NCBI GenBank assembly: GCA_964400735.1
Contig: CAYNVQ010000001.1
Coordinates: 186,001 to 250,000 of the forward strand
Source: CAYNVQ01 sp964400735
GTDB lineage: Bacteria > Acidobacteriota > Aminicenantia > Aminicenantales > Aminicenantaceae
Direction of reading: 5' to 3'
Length of the DNA: 64,000 nt
Positions within the stretch are counted from its first letter, which is position 1. Every line of letters starts with the position of its first letter. Shown here one piece after another: positions 17,168-25,600 of this stretch. The notes beneath the pieces were generated by a model. That model saw nothing but the letters and a program-made list of their open reading frames with translations, made no database searches and was not told the origin of the DNA. Position numbers and translations under genes: made by a program.

Positions 17168-17196
17168 TTGAAGAATTGAAAAAGATGGATTAAAGT
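17168..17196 (+). promoter_or_regulatory. predicted promoter of the asparaginase gene
   Basis: TTGAAG (17168-17173), 17 bases, TAAAGT (17191-17196), about 60 bases before the start codon. Confidence 0.45.
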
Positions 17197-17255
17197 AAGG
17201 TGTGCGAATGCCCTGAACTAACCAAGATTATCAGGCTTTAAGTACAGGAGGAGTC

Positions 17256-18329
17256 ATGAATCGTCAATTTTCCAGAAGAGATTTTATCAAAGCAGGCCTT
17301 GGAGCAAGCTCGATGGCCCTTTTGGGAAAAGGGAAACATGTCTTAGGAGAATCCCATGGCTCTGTAAAAATGTTGGTCATCGCGTCCGGGAATGGTCAGA
17401 GAGCCGTGGACAAAGCGATGGAACTTATTAAGCGTGGCCGGGACCCTTTGGATGCCGTGATTGCTGGCGTTAATATCGTGGAGAGCGATCCCAATGACAT
17501 GTCAGTAGGCTACGGGGGGCTGCCCAATGAAGAGGGAATTGTGGAGCTGGATGCTTCCGTCATGTACGGACCTACCCATAATGCTGGCGCTGTGGCCAGC
17601 TTGCGCAATATAAAAAATCCATCCAAGGTGGCTAAACTGGTGATGGATAGGTGCGATCATGCCTTGCTCGTTGGGGAAGGAGCGCTGAAATTCGCCATAG
17701 CGCACGGCTTCAAGGAGGAAAACCTTCTTACGGATAAGGCTAGGGAGAGGTGGCTCGAATGGAAAGAAACACTCTCTGACCGCGACGATTGGTTTCCTCC
17801 GGAGTCCGAAGAATCGGATGAAGAAATCCGAGAGGTTTTGCGATATCACGGAACCATAAATTGCTGTGCTCTTGATGCTCAAGGAAACTTCGCCGGCGTC
17901 ACGACCACCAGCGGTTTATCCTACAAGATTCCGGGGAGGGTAGGAGACTCCCCCATCATCGGTGCCGGCCTCTATATCGATAACGACGTAGGAGCTGCAG
18001 GTTCGACCGGAAGAGGAGAAGCGAACATCCTGAACTGCGGAAGCTATATGGTCGTGGAATTCATGAGAAATGGCTTGTCACCAGAAGAAGCCTGCCTCAA
18101 ATCCCTGGAAAGAATCGCCTATAAATCGAAGCTCCAGCCCCGTCTTTTGAATGAAGAAGGGAAGCCGAGGTTCGGATTGAGCTTTTATGCCGTCAATAAA
18201 AAAGGACAGTATGGATCAGCAACCATGTGGGGAAGAAAAGACCAAGAACGCGGAGGTTTTGCGGTTCATGATGGCACAACCAGCCGATTGGAAAAGGCCG
18301 CCTATCTTTTTGAAAGAAAGGACAGATAA
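17256..18329 (+). CDS. Tat-exported N4-(beta-N-acetylglucosaminyl)-L-asparaginase-like hydrolase
   Basis: A 357-residue Ntn-hydrolase of the glycosylasparaginase/asparaginase-2 family, which cleaves the link between asparagine and N-acetylglucosamine in glycopeptides. It begins with a twin-arginine signal (SRRDFIKAGLGASSMALLG), so it is exported folded. The predicted autocleavage point lies before the threonine of HGTINCCALD around residue 208. The downstream GVTTTSGLSYKIPGRVGDSPIIGAG is the conserved substrate block. AGGAGGAG precedes the ATG. It would work in the periplasm with the nearby exported peptidases on glycoprotein-derived peptides, by inference. Confidence 0.88.
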   Translation: MNRQFSRRDFIKAGLGASSMALLGKGKHVLGESHGSVKMLVIASGNGQRAVDKAMELIKRGRDPLDAVIAGVNIVESDPNDMSVGYGGLPNEEGIVELDASVMYGPTHNAGAVASLRNIKNPSKVAKLVMDRCDHALLVGEGALKFAIAHGFKEENLLTDKARERWLEWKETLSDRDDWFPPESEESDEEIREVLRYHGTINCCALDAQGNFAGVTTTSGLSYKIPGRVGDSPIIGAGLYIDNDVGAAGSTGRGEANILNCGSYMVVEFMRNGLSPEEACLKSLERIAYKSKLQPRLLNEEGKPRFGLSFYAVNKKGQYGSATMWGRKDQERGGFAVHDGTTSRLEKAAYLFERKDR

Positions 18330-18331
18330 AT

Positions 18332-18973
18332 CTATTCTTCTTCCAGCACGATAGCCGTCAATCCAGTCTGCATCAAACGGCGCGCGAGCGATTCGGCTTC
18401 TTGGCGGTTCCTGGCTTTGATCCTTACCCGATAAAAGTTCTGATTGGCTGTTTTAAAAAGAGTGATATAAACGCCATCGAACTTTTTTTGCAGTTCGGTT
18501 TTTAGAGATTCTGCGTTTCTTCTTTCGACAAAAGAACCCACCTGGACGGAGAACTTCTGAGAAGAATATTTTGGCGAATATTCGAGAAGAACCTCCAATT
18601 TTACAGGAGCCGTACCTGTTGTCACCATATCCAAAGCACGGGCAGCGGCATAAGAGAGGTCGATGATTCTCCCTTTGACAAACGGCCCGCGGTCGTTTAT
18701 GCGCACCAGCGCTGACTTTCCATTGTTCAAATTTGTAACCATGACATAGGTTCCGAAGGGAAGACTTTTATGGGCAGCTGTCATATCGTACATGTCATAG
18801 ATTTCTTTGTTCGATGTGAGCTTCCCGTGAAACTCCGGGCCGTACCAGGAGGCCTCACCTGTTTGGACGGCTTCAGAGGGGGGGTAGGGCAAACGGGAGC
18901 AAGAAAAAAATAGCGCCACAGGAATCAGTAAAAAAAGAAATATTCTCATTTGAAATCGAGGGCTATTCATCAT
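18332..18973 (-). CDS. rlpA: RlpA-like septal lipoprotein (DPBB and SPOR domains)
   Basis: A 213-residue lipoprotein. The N-terminus has a hydrophobic stretch ending in a lipobox (ALFFSC), then the double-psi beta-barrel domain with GEASWYGPEFHGKLTSN, MTAAHKSLPFGTYVMVTN and RINDRGPF, then a C-terminal SPOR domain (FSVQVGSFVERRNAESL to the end). RlpA cleaves naked glycan strands in peptidoglycan and SPOR domains bind denuded glycans at the division site. ATG 18973 is used; a second ATG at 18949 is also possible. It is followed closely by the asparaginase gene end in convergent orientation and lies six bases downstream of the LOG gene. Confidence 0.92.
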   Translation of the reverse strand: MMNSPRFQMRIFLFLLIPVALFFSCSRLPYPPSEAVQTGEASWYGPEFHGKLTSNKEIYDMYDMTAAHKSLPFGTYVMVTNLNNGKSALVRINDRGPFVKGRIIDLSYAAARALDMVTTGTAPVKLEVLLEYSPKYSSQKFSVQVGSFVERRNAESLKTELQKKFDGVYITLFKTANQNFYRVRIKARNRQEAESLARRLMQTGLTAIVLEEE

Positions 18974-18978
18974 TGGAC

Positions 18979-19710
18979 TCAGAGAAATTTAATCAGCTTT
19001 TCTTTCAAAAAAGAGAAAGCTTGCTGGGTTGAGGAACAATAAGAAAATATTCTCAGGTCCTCGGCACTTATGGTTTTATACTCGAGCAATGCTTTGAAAT
19101 TGATGGTTTTTTCCCAATATTCCTTTCCGTACAGGAGAATAGTCAGATGGTTTTTATGAATTTTTCCCGTTTGCACCAAAGTCAAAACTTCGAAAAGTTC
19201 ATCCAGTGTTCCGAATCCGCCGGGAAAGACCACGATAGCCTTGGCCATATTCACCAGCCAGAGCTTCCGCATGAAGAAGTAGTGGAAGATGAATGAAAGT
19301 TCAGGAGAAATATAAGGATTTGGACACTGTTCCTCTGGAATAGAAATATTCATCCCGATAGAAAGGCCTCCAGCTCTTGCCGCACCACGGTTGGCCGCCT
19401 CCATCAATCCTGGGCCTCCCCCTGTACAGATCACAAAATTTTTTCCTTTACGTTTGAGCTTGATAGCCCATTTTGCCAAGCGAAAGGCCAGTTCTTCAGC
19501 TTCCCAGTAGTATTTGCAGAGCAAGGAATCCTTTTCCTCAGGATTAGCTCTAGAGGAGCCGAAGAAGAGAACAGTATTGTTGACCTTGTGCTTGGTAAGC
19601 CTGGATAGCGGCTCGAGATATTCGCTTAAAATTCGCACTGTTCGTGCTTCATCCGAGGTTAAAAAATCAATATTTTTGTAAGCCTTTTCAGGGGAACTGT
19701 TTTTTAGCAT
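18979..19710 (-). CDS. LOG-family (TIGR00730) cytokinin riboside phosphoribohydrolase-like protein
   Basis: A 243-residue Rossmann-fold protein of the LOG family, often misannotated as lysine decarboxylase, which hydrolyses nucleoside 5'-monophosphates at the N-glycosidic bond. The diagnostic motif PGGFGTLDELFE is present, with the upstream GGGPGLMEAANRGA and the FFGSSRANPEE entry strand. GGTAGAC precedes the ATG with a GAGG slightly further upstream. It lies just before rlpA on the same strand, six bases apart, so the two are probably cotranscribed. Confidence 0.9.
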   Translation of the reverse strand: MLKNSSPEKAYKNIDFLTSDEARTVRILSEYLEPLSRLTKHKVNNTVLFFGSSRANPEEKDSLLCKYYWEAEELAFRLAKWAIKLKRKGKNFVICTGGGPGLMEAANRGAARAGGLSIGMNISIPEEQCPNPYISPELSFIFHYFFMRKLWLVNMAKAIVVFPGGFGTLDELFEVLTLVQTGKIHKNHLTILLYGKEYWEKTINFKALLEYKTISAEDLRIFSYCSSTQQAFSFLKEKLIKFL

Positions 19711-19893
19711 GTCTACCTCATCTCCAAGGATTCTGACCTTTTATGGCACTCAGAGTATTTTCTGTGATTTTTTTCCACACATTTCGTCACAGTAAATGAA
19801 TATGCTCGGGAAAAAAGTATAAAATAAAAAGACGAGAATGTCCAAAAGGAGTGGTCGAGAATATGAAGACAAAGATGGAGGTTGTCTTTTTGT

Positions 19894-19922
19894 TTGAACT
19901 TTTGTATTTTCTATTATACTAT
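19894..19922 (+). promoter_or_regulatory. predicted promoter of the purO-purV operon
   Basis: TTGAAC (19894-19899), 17 bases, TACTAT (19917-19922), with TATACT overlapping. The start codon lies about 60 bases downstream. Confidence 0.55.
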
Positions 19923-19988
19923 CCAGTCTATCCATAATTTCTCAAAACGAGGGATGCATAAAATTGATAAAACTAAGGAAAGGTTAAT

Positions 19989-20747
19989 ATGCCTGAAATC
20001 ATAAAATCTCTATCTAAAAAAGAATATCCGGGACGGATCATCATTATCGGAAAATCTAAAGAGAGCGGAAATGTCTGTGTCGTCTATGCCATAACCGCAC
20101 GTTCTTCTGCTAGTCAAGCCAGAATGCTGGGACTGGAGGGAGACACGATTTGGGTAAAACCCACACAGAGAGAACTGCTGAAGGAAGGGAATATCGACCT
20201 GCTTGTCTATCCGTGCCTATTCTGCCTTCCTCAAGGAGTCGCTGTCAGCAATGGCAAGCAAACTGTGGATGTCATGGCCTGTTTAAGCCAAGGGGGGAAT
20301 GCATCGGAAGTTCTTTCCTTCGCCCTACAGAGGTGGGATTTTGAACCCGATGCTCCCAATTACACCCCCCGGATAAGCGGGTGTGTGCTATCCAATGGGA
20401 GTTCGGCGCTTAGCCTGATCAAAAGGGCTTCGGACGGCACCACCATACGGAACGTGTACGAATTTTCCCTTAATCCCGGCGAGGGCAAAATAATCATGAC
20501 CTATATGGGCGATGACAAAGATCCTCTTCCTTCATTCGGGGGAGAGCCGCTCGATGTGCAGATCGAAGGCAGGTCATCCGATCAGGTTGCCGAGGACGTG
20601 TACCGATCCCTGGCTCCGAAGCAGGGAAAAAAGGATCTGAGGGTTTCCGTCGCTTGTGTGTTTTTGGTGGAGAGAGAGATGCATACATTCGATGCACATA
20701 TCATAAATCGAGCCGAAAGGATCAAAGAAAGCCATGGAAAAATTTGA
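19989..20747 (+). CDS. purO: PurO-type IMP cyclohydrolase
   Basis: A 252-residue protein with the IMP cyclohydrolase (PurO, PF07826-type) pattern: EYPGRIIIIGKSKESGN, VVYAITARSSASQARML, and later AIRNVYEF-like and GEGKIIMTYMGDD blocks. It closes FAICAR to IMP, the last step of purine synthesis, in place of the N-terminal half of bifunctional PurH. Its end overlaps the start of the AICAR transformylase gene by 14 bases, which shows translational coupling and supports the function. PurO was first described in archaea and is also present in some anaerobic bacteria. A promoter is predicted upstream. Confidence 0.87.
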   Translation: MPEIIKSLSKKEYPGRIIIIGKSKESGNVCVVYAITARSSASQARMLGLEGDTIWVKPTQRELLKEGNIDLLVYPCLFCLPQGVAVSNGKQTVDVMACLSQGGNASEVLSFALQRWDFEPDAPNYTPRISGCVLSNGSSALSLIKRASDGTTIRNVYEFSLNPGEGKIIMTYMGDDKDPLPSFGGEPLDVQIEGRSSDQVAEDVYRSLAPKQGKKDLRVSVACVFLVEREMHTFDAHIINRAERIKESHGKI

Positions 20748-21813
20748 TAAAACGACGCGTCAGCAATACCGCTTGAGAGTGGAAGAAGACTTTCCCCCGG
20801 ATTTCCAGTGGGGGAGTCTCAAGTTTTCGAAGAAGCTATCCATGAGATACGGTGAAAATCCTGGCTATCCCGCTGCCTTTTACCAGGAGACGGGTGCATC
20901 CGGTCCAAATATGGCTTCTTTGGAAGTCATCCGGGAAGGAACAAAAGGACTTAGTTACATCAACCTCGGGGACATGGATTTGGGCTCGAGGTTAGTCAGA
21001 AAGCTTTCGAGCATCTATAAGAACAAGGACATCTGTGTTCTTGTGAAACACGAGATGCCGAGCGGAGTGGCTATGGGTGAGGGGGCGTTGGAAGTTTTCA
21101 AAAAAGCTTGGGGATGCGATCCTCTCTCTAACTTCGGCAGCGTTGATGTGTTCAATCACCGCGTCGATGAGCCTTTAGCTGAAGCGGTTGTCGAGAAATC
21201 AAGAAACATCGAGGTGGTCTTTGCCCCTGATTATACACCCGAAGCCTTAGAAGTTTTAGCGACGAGAAAGCCTTTGCGTGTCGTCAGGTTTGGTGCGGCA
21301 ATTCATGATCTGGCTGTGGATAATGGACTAGAATTCAAGAGAGTAGAAGGCGGTCTTTTGGTTCAAAAAAGGTTCGATTCAAAAATAATATCGTCGGATT
21401 CAGTGGATGTTATTTCTAAAAGAAAATCCTCTCCTGAGGAAATTGAGTCAGCGATATTTTGTTGGAATGTGGCCTGTTTCACCCGGTCAAACGCCATCGT
21501 GATCGGCACCCGGGATAAGGTTCATGGAATTGGTTCTGGACAGAGAAGCAGGATCGACGCGGCAGAAGATGCGATTCGGTTATCCGGGCGTGGTTACGGT
21601 GCTAAAGGTTGCGTTATGGCTTCGGACGCTTTCATGCCTTTCACCGATGTGGTTGAACTTGCCGCTAAAAACGGGATAACCGCCATTATCTATCCTCTCG
21701 GGTCGATCCGGGATCAGGAGGTCCTTCAAAGGGCAGATGAATTGGGGCTGGCCATGATCATCACTAAAAAGCCGGGGGAGACAGATAGCGAAAGGGGTTT
21801 TCTTCATAGATGA
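20734..21813 (+). CDS. purV: stand-alone AICAR formyltransferase
   Basis: A 359-residue protein matching only the AICAR transformylase half of PurH. It transfers a formyl group from 10-formyl-THF to AICAR to give FAICAR, the substrate of the overlapping purO product. It has LSMRYGENPGYPAAFYQETG near residue 32 (the PurH RYGENPHQ block), LVKHEMPSGVAMGEG (the PurH KHxNPCG region), DPLSNFGSVDVFN, VHGIGSGQRSRIDA and VMASDAFMPFTD. The MGS-like cyclohydrolase domain of PurH is absent, as expected for the split arrangement. The start ATG lies inside the purO end. Confidence 0.9.
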   Translation: MEKFDKTTRQQYRLRVEEDFPPDFQWGSLKFSKKLSMRYGENPGYPAAFYQETGASGPNMASLEVIREGTKGLSYINLGDMDLGSRLVRKLSSIYKNKDICVLVKHEMPSGVAMGEGALEVFKKAWGCDPLSNFGSVDVFNHRVDEPLAEAVVEKSRNIEVVFAPDYTPEALEVLATRKPLRVVRFGAAIHDLAVDNGLEFKRVEGGLLVQKRFDSKIISSDSVDVISKRKSSPEEIESAIFCWNVACFTRSNAIVIGTRDKVHGIGSGQRSRIDAAEDAIRLSGRGYGAKGCVMASDAFMPFTDVVELAAKNGITAIIYPLGSIRDQEVLQRADELGLAMIITKKPGETDSERGFLHR

Positions 21814-21893
21814 TTTTCAAGGTATTTTGGGCAGATGCCGAGGCTTGCGTATCCTAGCACGGCTCTTCAGAAAAAGACTTAGGGCGATTTATC

Positions 21894-21921
21894 TTGACTT
21901 AAACATTTGAAGGAATATAAT
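21894..21921 (+). promoter_or_regulatory. predicted promoter of the malic enzyme gene
   Basis: TTGACT (21894-21899), 16 bases, perfect TATAAT (21916-21921), about 75 bases before the start codon. Confidence 0.6.
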
Positions 21922-21996
21922 AAAATATTTTTTATACATTAATAATATTTTCTGGCATCAAGGATCGCCTTCGGGTCGATGCCACGAGGAGGACTC

Positions 21997-23346
21997 ATGA
22001 AAGAAGTTACGGTCGAAGAGTTGTTGGCAAAAGCTGAACAGCCTTCAAAAGATGCCATGCGTCTACACCCTTTTTACAAGGGGAAAATCGAGGTTATTCC
22101 CAAGTGTCGGATTAGAGATTTCAATGATTTTGCCATCTGGTACACGCCTGGAGTTGCATCACCCTGCAAGACAATTCAGGCGGATAAGGAAGAAGCCTAC
22201 GAAATGACCAATAAGTGGAATTTCGTGGCGGTGGTCTCGGATGGGTCACGGGTTTTGGGATTAGGGGATATCGGTCCTGAAGCCGGGCTTCCGGTTATGG
22301 AAGGAAAAGCTCTTCTTTACAAGTACTTGGGAGGCGTGGATGCCTTTCCTATCTGTCTGGATACCAAAAAGCCTGAAGAGATTATTCAGGCTGTGAAATG
22401 GCTGCAGCCGACTTTTGGAGGAATCAACCTGGAGGATATTTCCCATCCCAAGTGTTTCCATATTCTGGACACGTTAAGGAAAGAAATGGAAATCCCGGTT
22501 TGGCATGATGATCAGCAGGGCACCGCATGCGTGACGGTCGCAGGGTTACTGAATGCGGTGAAGATTGTCGAGAAAGAAATGAAAGACATCAAAGTCGCCC
22601 TGATCGGAGCAGGTGCTGCAAATATCGCCATCTCCCGGCTCATCATCACAGCCGGGGTCAATCCTGAAAATATCATTGCTGTGGATTCCAAGGGAATACT
22701 TCATAAGGATCGTGGCGATAGAGAAATGCTGAAGGCAAAGTACAAAGAGAAATGGAACTTGTGTGTGACAACCAACATAAAGGGAATCAAGGGGGATATC
22801 CCCGAGGCTATGCAAGGGGCAGATGCTGTCATCTCCGCTTCAAAGCCAGGTCCGGGGGTCATAAAAAAGGAATGGATCGAGAGCATGGCCAAGGACGCTA
22901 TCGTATTTGCTGAGGCCAATCCCATTCCGGAGATATGGCCATGGGAAGCGAAAGAAGCCGGTGCAAGAATAGTGGCCACCGGACGCAGCGATTTTCCCAA
23001 CCAGGTCAATAACTCTCTCGGATTCCCAGGCATATTCAGGGGAGCTTTGGATATCAGAGCCACGAAGATCACGGACGCCATGTGCATCGAAGCAGCCAAG
23101 GAATTGGCCAAGGTGGCCGAAGACAACGGAATTAACGAAGATTACATCATCCCGAATATGGACCAATGGGAGGTGTTTCCCCGGGAAGCTGTAGCCGTGG
23201 GAAGCAAGGGTATCGAACAAGGCGTGGCGAGGGTCAAAGCATCTGCAGAGGAGAGATTCAAGCAGGCAGAAGCCATCATTAAAAAAGCCCGTGAAGAAGT
23301 TCAAAGTCTTATGAAGCAAGGGTTCATCGAAGATCCGGATAGCTAG
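21997..23346 (+). CDS. NAD(P)-dependent malic enzyme
   Basis: A 449-residue malic enzyme that oxidatively decarboxylates malate to pyruvate. Motifs: AIWYTPGVASPCKTI near residue 45, LGLGDIGPEAGLPVMEGKALL, NLEDISHPKCF, PVWHDDQQGTACV and the nucleotide-binding ALIGAGAANIAISRL. It is the short bacterial form without a phosphotransacetylase extension. The ATG at 21997 is preferred to one at 21979 because AGGAGG sits five bases upstream. The last 50 residues form a charged helix. The coenzyme preference cannot be read reliably. It stands alone between the purine operon and the heat-shock operon. Confidence 0.93.
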   Translation: MKEVTVEELLAKAEQPSKDAMRLHPFYKGKIEVIPKCRIRDFNDFAIWYTPGVASPCKTIQADKEEAYEMTNKWNFVAVVSDGSRVLGLGDIGPEAGLPVMEGKALLYKYLGGVDAFPICLDTKKPEEIIQAVKWLQPTFGGINLEDISHPKCFHILDTLRKEMEIPVWHDDQQGTACVTVAGLLNAVKIVEKEMKDIKVALIGAGAANIAISRLIITAGVNPENIIAVDSKGILHKDRGDREMLKAKYKEKWNLCVTTNIKGIKGDIPEAMQGADAVISASKPGPGVIKKEWIESMAKDAIVFAEANPIPEIWPWEAKEAGARIVATGRSDFPNQVNNSLGFPGIFRGALDIRATKITDAMCIEAAKELAKVAEDNGINEDYIIPNMDQWEVFPREAVAVGSKGIEQGVARVKASAEERFKQAEAIIKKAREEVQSLMKQGFIEDPDS

Positions 23347-23577
23347 TTCCTAAAAATATGCCCATTTCCTATCATAGCCATATAAGGTGCTTATCCTGAT
23401 ATGGTTGCAGATAAAACAGAAATCTGTTCAGTCTCTCTTTAAAACATCTATTTAAGGGTGGAGCGGGACGGTATCGGCATTTTTTATCCTTCGGATGCTG
23501 ACGCCACCTAATCCTTTGACTCCAATAATCTGGGCTAAATTCCCATAAACAACATGTTTATATCGCTAATAAAAAAA
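23347..23577. other. intergenic stretch upstream of the heat-shock promoter
   Basis: No gene, clear terminator or repeat is seen between the malic enzyme stop and the dnaK control region. Confidence 0.5.
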
Positions 23578-23598
23578 CTTGACAAAAACATACTCAAG
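23578..23598. promoter_or_regulatory. HAIR-like HspR operator over the dnaK -35
   Basis: CTTGACA, seven bases, ACTCAAG. The known HspR binding site (HAIR) is CTTGAGT-N7-ACTCAAG. The right half matches 7 of 7 and the left half 5 of 7, with the two changes creating the TTGACA -35 box. The gene for an HspR-type MerR regulator lies in the same operon, which suggests negative autoregulation relieved by heat. Confidence 0.75.
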
Positions 23599-23607
23599 TT
23601 TTATATT
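23579..23607 (+). promoter_or_regulatory. sigma-70 promoter of dnaK-dnaJ-hspR operon
   Basis: Perfect TTGACA (23579-23584), 17 bases, TATATT (23602-23607), overlapping the HspR-type operator. No CIRCE element was seen here even though hrcA is encoded later in the window. Confidence 0.75.
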
Positions 23608-23643
23608 ATAGAAGTACTAAATTGATTTTATTTGGAGGAAATG

Positions 23644-25569
23644 ATGGCAAAGATCATCGGAATTGACTTAGGTACTACGAACTCAGTGGTAGCGATAACT
23701 GAGGGTGACAAACCCATAATCATTCCCAATGAGGAGGGAGGTCGAACGACTCCTTCGGTCGTCGCTTTTACTGATAAAGGAGAAAGACTAGTCGGCCAAG
23801 TCGCTAAAAGACAGAGAATCACTAATCCTGAAAATACGATTTATTCCATAAAAAGATTCATGGGGCGCCGTCTTAATGAGGTCCCCGAAGAAATCAGTCA
23901 GGTTCCATTCAAGGTGACCAAGGATTCAAAGGGTAATGCTGTTATCGAAGCCCTGGGAAAGAAATATGCCCCTCCTGAGATATCAGCAATGGTTCTGCAG
24001 AAACTGAAAAAAGCTGCTGAGGATTATTTAGGAGAGAAGATAGAGAAAGCGGTTATTACTGTTCCTGCCTACTTTAACGACAGCCAAAGAAAAGCGACCA
24101 AGGATGCGGGGACCATCGCGGGGATGGAAGTGGTGAGAATCATCAATGAGCCCACAGCTGCGGCCCTTGCGTATGGAATGGATAAGAAAAAGGACCAAAC
24201 CATAGCTGTTTATGATTTTGGCGGTGGAACATTCGACATCTCCATTCTTGAAGTCGGAGAGGGGGTTGTCGAAGTCAAATCGACCAATGGAGACACCCAT
24301 CTGGGCGGAGACGATATCGATCAGAGGGTGCAGAATTGGCTCGTGGCCGAATTCAAAAAGGAATCGGGGATCGATCTGACAAAGGATAAGATGGCTCTCC
24401 AGAGGCTGAAAGAAGCGGCGGAAAAGGCCAAAATGGAGCTTTCCACCACTATGGAGACAGAGATCAACTTGCCCTTCATCACGGCCGATGCTTCAGGCCC
24501 CAAACATCTCTTGATGAAACTTACCCGTTCGAAATTGGAACAGCTCATGGAAGATTTGATCGATAGGACCAAGCAACCCTGTCTTCAGGCTTTGGAAGAC
24601 GCCAACCTGAAGCCGGGCGATATCCATGAAGTTATCCTCGTCGGAGGTTCGACAAGGATTCCCAAAGTGCAGCAGTTGGTTAAAGACCTCTTCGGAAGGG
24701 AACCCCATAAGGGAGTCAACCCGGATGAGGTCGTGGCTGCAGGAGCAGCGATACAGGGAGCCGTGCTCGCTGGAGACGTGAAGGACGTCCTTCTGCTAGA
24801 TGTCACCCCGTTGACCTTGGGAATCGAGACCTTGGGTGGCGTATTCACCAAGATGATTCCGCGCAACACGACCATTCCCACCAAGAAAACTGAAATTTTT
24901 TCAACCGCATCCGATAACCAACCGAGCGTCGAAATACATATCCTTCAGGGTGAACGCGAGATGGCATCAAACAACCGTTCTTTAGGCCGTTTTCATCTAG
25001 ATGGGATTCCACCCGCTCCAAGAGGCATCCCCAAAATCGAAGTGACCTTCGATATAGATGCCAATGGTATTCTCCATGTATCCGCCAAGGACATGGGAAC
25101 AGGAAAACAACAAGCCATTACAATCACCGGACATTCCGGGTTGGATGAAAAGGAAATTGACAGGATGGTCAACGACGCTGATGCCCACTCAGAGGAGGAT
25201 AAAAAGCGAAGAGAACTTGTGGACTTGAAAAATCAAGCTGATCAGATGGTTTACAATCTGGAAAAATTGCTGCGAGAGAACAAAGATAAGGTTCCTGCTG
25301 ATGAGGCCAGCCAGCTTCAGGCTGAGATCGATAACACGAAAAAAGCCGCCGAAAGCGAGGATGCGGAAGCCATCAAGCAGGCTATCGAGAAACTGTCAAA
25401 GACATCGCATAAACTAACCGAAATGATGTACCAGCAGGCCTCCCAACAGCAGGCAGGGGGCTCACAACAAGCCGGGCAGGGGCCATCCCAGACCCAGGAA
25501 CAGCCTGGCGAACAGGAATCTGAGGAAGAAGTCATCGACGCAGAGGTTGTCGACGAGGAAAAGAGTTAA
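23644..25569 (+). CDS. dnaK: molecular chaperone DnaK (Hsp70)
   Basis: A full-length DnaK of 641 residues. The N-terminus MAKIIGIDLGTTNSVVAI is canonical and fixes the start at ATG 23644, with GGAGG five bases before it. Other blocks are the phosphate loops VYDFGGGTFDISILE, INEPTAAALAYG and ILVGGSTRIPKVQQLVKDLFG, the linker DVLLLDVTPLTLGIETLGG, and a C-terminal lid ending in a Q/G/E-rich tail and VIDAEVVDEE. It is an ATP-driven protein folding chaperone working with the DnaJ encoded next. The gene is first in an operon with dnaJ, hspR, a sigma factor and a DnaC-like gene. Confidence 0.98.
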   Translation: MAKIIGIDLGTTNSVVAITEGDKPIIIPNEEGGRTTPSVVAFTDKGERLVGQVAKRQRITNPENTIYSIKRFMGRRLNEVPEEISQVPFKVTKDSKGNAVIEALGKKYAPPEISAMVLQKLKKAAEDYLGEKIEKAVITVPAYFNDSQRKATKDAGTIAGMEVVRIINEPTAAALAYGMDKKKDQTIAVYDFGGGTFDISILEVGEGVVEVKSTNGDTHLGGDDIDQRVQNWLVAEFKKESGIDLTKDKMALQRLKEAAEKAKMELSTTMETEINLPFITADASGPKHLLMKLTRSKLEQLMEDLIDRTKQPCLQALEDANLKPGDIHEVILVGGSTRIPKVQQLVKDLFGREPHKGVNPDEVVAAGAAIQGAVLAGDVKDVLLLDVTPLTLGIETLGGVFTKMIPRNTTIPTKKTEIFSTASDNQPSVEIHILQGEREMASNNRSLGRFHLDGIPPAPRGIPKIEVTFDIDANGILHVSAKDMGTGKQQAITITGHSGLDEKEIDRMVNDADAHSEEDKKRRELVDLKNQADQMVYNLEKLLRENKDKVPADEASQLQAEIDNTKKAAESEDAEAIKQAIEKLSKTSHKLTEMMYQQASQQQAGGSQQAGQGPSQTQEQPGEQESEEEVIDAEVVDEEKS

Positions 25570-25600
25570 TCCGGCCCTTTAAAAGGAGACAAGGCCAAGG

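Noticed and set aside
19750..19935. 61-codon minus-strand frame between the LOG gene and purO
   Set aside because: It is AT-rich and overlaps the predicted purO promoter. There is no ribosome site and no resemblance to a known family.
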